Below, one piece after another: positions 5,908-8,439 of a stretch of 8,439 nucleotides of DNA. The notes under the pieces are model-generated. The model was given only the letters and a program-made list of their open reading frames with translations. It did no database searches and had not been told where the DNA came from. A program made the position numbers and the translations under genes. The DNA is from an uncultured Pirellulaceae bacterium (GTDB lineage Bacteria; Planctomycetota; Planctomycetia; Pirellulales; Pirellulaceae), in the NCBI GenBank assembly GCA_947258905.1, contig CAMYKF010000146.1, positions 1 through 8,439 of the forward strand, in the 5' to 3' direction. Within the stretch, counting starts at the first letter, position 1. Each line of letters begins with the position of its first letter.

Positions 5908-5954
5908 TGAAGCGGCTGCCAGCGTGATCCGCGGCAGCAGCCGTGACCGCTTCA
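5908..5954. promoter_or_regulatory. Nested inverted repeat between the divergent zinc-ribbon and recQ genes
   Basis: Outer arms TGAAGCGG (5908-5915) and CCGCTTCA (5947-5954) are perfect complements; inside, GCTGCC (5915-5920) pairs with GGCAGC (5933-5938). The region 5858-6020 has no other obvious signal. It could be an operator, a transcript hairpin or a dispersed repeat. Confidence 0.4.
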
Positions 5955-6020
5955 AGCCCGGGCGGTGGATCGCTTATGATGACGTGCGTCTCCGCTCGAC
6001 AGGATTTTGCCCACGCTCAC

Positions 6021-8439
6021 ATGGATGCCGCCCCGACAATGGATTACGAATTGCACCTGGAGCGGTTCGGGTTGTCGGCATTCCGTGCCGGACAGCAACA
6101 GGTGATCGACGCCATCTTTGGCGGGAACGACTGCCTGTGCATCATGCCCACCGGTGGCGGCAAGAGCCTGTGTTTCCAGTTGCCGGCGGTGGCCCGCGAG
6201 GGCACAGTGCTGGTGGTCTCGCCGCTAATCGCGCTGATGAAAGACCAGGTTGACGCGTTGACGGCGCAGGGCATTCCGGCCACGTTCATCAACAGCTCGC
6301 TGGGTTTTGCCGAACAGCGCGAGCGCATGAACGGCATGGCGGCCGGCCAATTCGATCTCGTGTACATTGCGCCCGAACGCATGCGCAGCCGGGCCTTTCT
6401 CGACGCTCTGGCTGACACGTCGGTGCAGTTGCTGGCCGTGGACGAGGCCCATTGCATCAGCCAGTGGGGTCATGATTTTCGCCCGGATTACGCGCGGCTG
6501 GGTCGCATGCGGCAGCGAATTGGATCGCCGCAAACGATCGCCTTGACGGCGACGGCCACGGAAACGGTGCGTCGGGACATCTGCGAAATACTGGAATTCA
6601 AACAACCGCAAATTTTTGTCAGCGGATTTGCGCGGGAAAACCTGCAACTGTCGGTCGCTCACCCGTCCAGCAACAGTGACAAGGACGGGATGTTGCTGGA
6701 ATTTCTCAAAGCGCACCGCGGCAGCGGAATTGTTTATTGTTCGACACGCAAGGCCTGCGATCACCTGACCGAGTTACTGCAAAAGAAGTTGCGTCGCACC
6801 GTCGACGTTTATCACGCGGGCCTGGAATCGTCGCAGCGACGCCGCATTCAGGAGTCTTTCTCGGCGGGAGAGATTGATGTGATCGTGGCCACCAATGCGT
6901 TCGGCATGGGGATCGACAAATCCGACTTGCGTTACGTCGTGCATTACAACTTGCCGGGCAGCATCGAAGCCTACTATCAGGAAGCGGGACGTGCGGGGCG
7001 CGATGGAAAGCCAGCCGATTGCGAGCTGTTGTATTCGTATCAGGATCGCTTCATCCAGCAGTTCTTCATCGACAACTCCTATCCATCGAGGGAAATCGTT
7101 CGCGAGATTTACGATTTCCTGTGCCGGCAGACAGCCGATCCGATCGAAATGACCTTGCAGGAACTGCAGCAGGACCTCGGCCTGTCGGTGGGTACCGAGG
7201 GCATTCGCGTCAGCGAGAATCTGCTGGAGAAATGCGGCGCGATTGAACGCATGGATACGCAGCAGAATCTGGCGTCCGTCAAGATCACCAGCGAACTGCC
7301 CACGCTGGTGGACATGCTGCCACGCGATGCGCGGACCCGGCGGCATGTGTTGCGTGGCGTCGAATCGCGTGTTGGGCCGTTGCGTGGCGAACGCGTTTAT
7401 TTTGCACCAAGGCAGTTAAGCGACCAGCTGGAAATGAAATGGGAAGCAGTCCAGCGTGCGTTGCGGGAATTGAACAAACTGGAATGTTTTGACTATGTGC
7501 CACCGTTTCGGGGTCGCGCCATCCATGTATTGCGACGCGAGCCTTTCGCCCAGCTGAATATCGACTTTGCCGAACTGGATCGACGCAAGCAAGAAGAATA
7601 TCGCCGCCTCGATAGCGTCATCGGATTTGCCGGGTCGCGATCCTGTCGCCAGCTGGAAATCCTCGAGTACTTTGGTGATCCCGTGCGGCAGCCCTGTGGC
7701 CATTGCGATAACTGCAAAAGGGCCGGGTCGCGTGATGCCGGCTCAACCGAACTGGCTGTGTCGGACAACGCCGGCAGCGCGTATGCCTTGCAGGTAGCGC
7801 TCAGCGGCGTGGCCCGCACCCATGGCCGTGTCGGCAAGACGCTGATCGCACAAATGCTCTGCGGCTCGGAGGCCCGAAAACTCAAACAACTCAACTTGCA
7901 CCGCCTGAGCACGTGGGGGTTGCTGAAGTTGTTGAATCAGGGCCAGGCGACGGCGCTGCTCGACAGCCTGATCAACGCGCGACTGGTGGAACAATCTGAA
8001 CAGCAACAGTTCCGCCCCGTCGTCAACATCACCGCTCGTGGCAGCGAGGTGATGCGGGGGATCGATGTCGCCGCCGCACTGGGCTCATTGCCGGACGACT
8101 TGCGCCGTTATCTTAATTTCCAGTACAGCGATTGTTCGCCGCATATCGACTCGGTGGATACGGAACCTGAACAGGCGGAAATCGAAACGGCAACGGTTCC
8201 CGAAGCTTCGGCAACCAGCAATTTGTCAGACGATGTGTCAGACGATGTGCCAGACGATGTGCCAGACGATGTGCCAGACGATGTGTCGGGCGATTTGCCT
8301 GATGATTTGCCTGATGATTCCACGGTCGAGGATGAATCAGGTGCCGCCGAGACCAACCGCCGCGCCGATACGGCGCATGAAACTGTCCTTGCCCAACACA
8401 ATTCGGATATACGGCCAGCATGGTATTGGACGTGGAAGC
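6021..8439 (+). CDS. recQ: ATP-dependent DNA helicase RecQ (3' end beyond window)
   Basis: A superfamily 2, 3'-to-5' DNA helicase acting in recombination and fork repair. At least 806 residues, open to the window edge. Motifs counted from the ATG at 6021: FRAGQ 21-25, Walker A TGGGKS 44-49, SPLIALMKDQ 67-76, DEAH 141-144 followed by the RecQ-specific aromatic-rich loop CISQWGHDFRPDY, LTATAT 175-180, VYCSTRKAC 238-246, ATNAFGMGIDK 290-300, and QEAGRAGRDG 320-329 with arginine fingers. All catalytic residues are present. A stretch of about 195 residues follows, longer than in E. coli RecQ, then the RQC zinc site C542...C559-x2-C562-x2-C565 and a winged helix at about 585-680. An acidic repeat at 735-766 precedes a last segment PAWYWTWK, which may open a further C-terminal domain. 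Start uncertain: tandem in-frame ATGs at 5976/5979 with GGTGGA upstream, or 6039. Confidence 0.95.
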   Translation, partial: MDAAPTMDYELHLERFGLSAFRAGQQQVIDAIFGGNDCLCIMPTGGGKSLCFQLPAVAREGTVLVVSPLIALMKDQVDALTAQGIPATFINSSLGFAEQRERMNGMAAGQFDLVYIAPERMRSRAFLDALADTSVQLLAVDEAHCISQWGHDFRPDYARLGRMRQRIGSPQTIALTATATETVRRDICEILEFKQPQIFVSGFARENLQLSVAHPSSNSDKDGMLLEFLKAHRGSGIVYCSTRKACDHLTELLQKKLRRTVDVYHAGLESSQRRRIQESFSAGEIDVIVATNAFGMGIDKSDLRYVVHYNLPGSIEAYYQEAGRAGRDGKPADCELLYSYQDRFIQQFFIDNSYPSREIVREIYDFLCRQTADPIEMTLQELQQDLGLSVGTEGIRVSENLLEKCGAIERMDTQQNLASVKITSELPTLVDMLPRDARTRRHVLRGVESRVGPLRGERVYFAPRQLSDQLEMKWEAVQRALRELNKLECFDYVPPFRGRAIHVLRREPFAQLNIDFAELDRRKQEEYRRLDSVIGFAGSRSCRQLEILEYFGDPVRQPCGHCDNCKRAGSRDAGSTELAVSDNAGSAYALQVALSGVARTHGRVGKTLIAQMLCGSEARKLKQLNLHRLSTWGLLKLLNQGQATALLDSLINARLVEQSEQQQFRPVVNITARGSEVMRGIDVAAALGSLPDDLRRYLNFQYSDCSPHIDSVDTEPEQAEIETATVPEASATSNLSDDVSDDVPDDVPDDVPDDVSGDLPDDLPDDSTVEDESGAAETNRRADTAHETVLAQHNSDIRPAWYWTWK
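8223..8318 (+). repeat. In-frame 12-bp tandem repeat encoding acidic tetrapeptides in RecQ
   Basis: Eight consecutive 12-bp units, in frame, encode LSDD, VSDD, VPDD x3, VSGD and LPDD x2. The three central units are identical at the DNA level (gtgccagacgat), and the last two are identical to each other but use a different family (ttgcctgatgat). The homogenised blocks indicate repeat expansion by slippage or unequal exchange, with the reading frame maintained. The encoded stretch is strongly acidic and should be an unstructured linker between the RQC domain and whatever lies downstream. Confidence 0.95.

Noticed and set aside
6044..7346. Three long minus-strand frames (6044-6457, 6225-6764, 6774-7346) opposite recQ
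   Set aside because: The plus frame carries every RecQ motif in order; the antisense translations are arginine/alanine-rich with no domain.
8223..8318. Short tandem repeat considered as a CRISPR array
   Set aside because: Units of 12 bp with no spacers, in frame inside a coding region, and no cas genes.
8108..8421. Minus-strand frames with striking SSGT or AHRL repeats
   Set aside because: The repetitiveness is the reverse complement of the 12-bp repeat in the RecQ frame, which is continuous with the RQC domain.

Overview
The window looks like chromosomal DNA from a planctomycete, probably a Pirellulales/Rhodopirellula-like lineage. The evidence is a DUF1559 protein (type IV pilin-like N-terminus plus the C-terminal H-X9-DG motif) followed by a small carboxypeptidase-regulatory-like lipoprotein, a signature pairing of that phylum. 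Supporting signs are loosely spaced genes, weak Shine-Dalgarno sites, intergenic DNA packed with GC-rich hairpin repeats, and a zinc-ribbon/proline-linker/membrane protein. No integrase, transposase, phage gene, CRISPR array, tRNA or rRNA is visible. Assignment to the phylum is inference from gene content only.

Layout. Positions 1-332 hold no credible gene but contain a chain of C-rich/G-rich hairpins (118-322). On the minus strand follow a lipoprotein (333-833), a good rho-independent terminator (843-874), the DUF1559 pseudopilin (900-1991), a second terminator (2103-2124) and an exported protein with two STN-like segments (2152-3372). A divergent intergenic region with a 14-bp tandem duplication (3481-3508) separates these from a plus-strand HEAT/TPR-type protein (3576-4235). 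A 288-bp spacer then carries a structured repeat element: a perfect 8-bp hairpin with a GCAA loop, flanked by two copies of a degenerate direct repeat 100 bp apart. Next come a tiny two-helix membrane protein (4524-4823), a minus-strand zinc-ribbon/membrane locus that appears split by a +1 frameshift (4942-5857), and a divergent plus-strand RecQ helicase (from 6021) that runs off the window end.

How they fit together. There is no obvious single pathway. The DUF1559 protein and lipoprotein are envelope-associated and probably functionally paired, but a terminator sits between them. The STN protein is also exported and has its own terminator. RecQ is a DNA repair/recombination helicase with complete catalytic motifs, an RQC zinc site and an unusual acidic tetrapeptide repeat of the [LV]-[SP]-D-D type near the window edge. 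The points most worth a second look are the frameshifted zinc-ribbon/membrane gene, the RecQ acidic repeat, and the structured intergenic repeats, one of which may supply the C-terminal tail and stop codon of the small membrane protein. I found no convincing new defence or mobile system.
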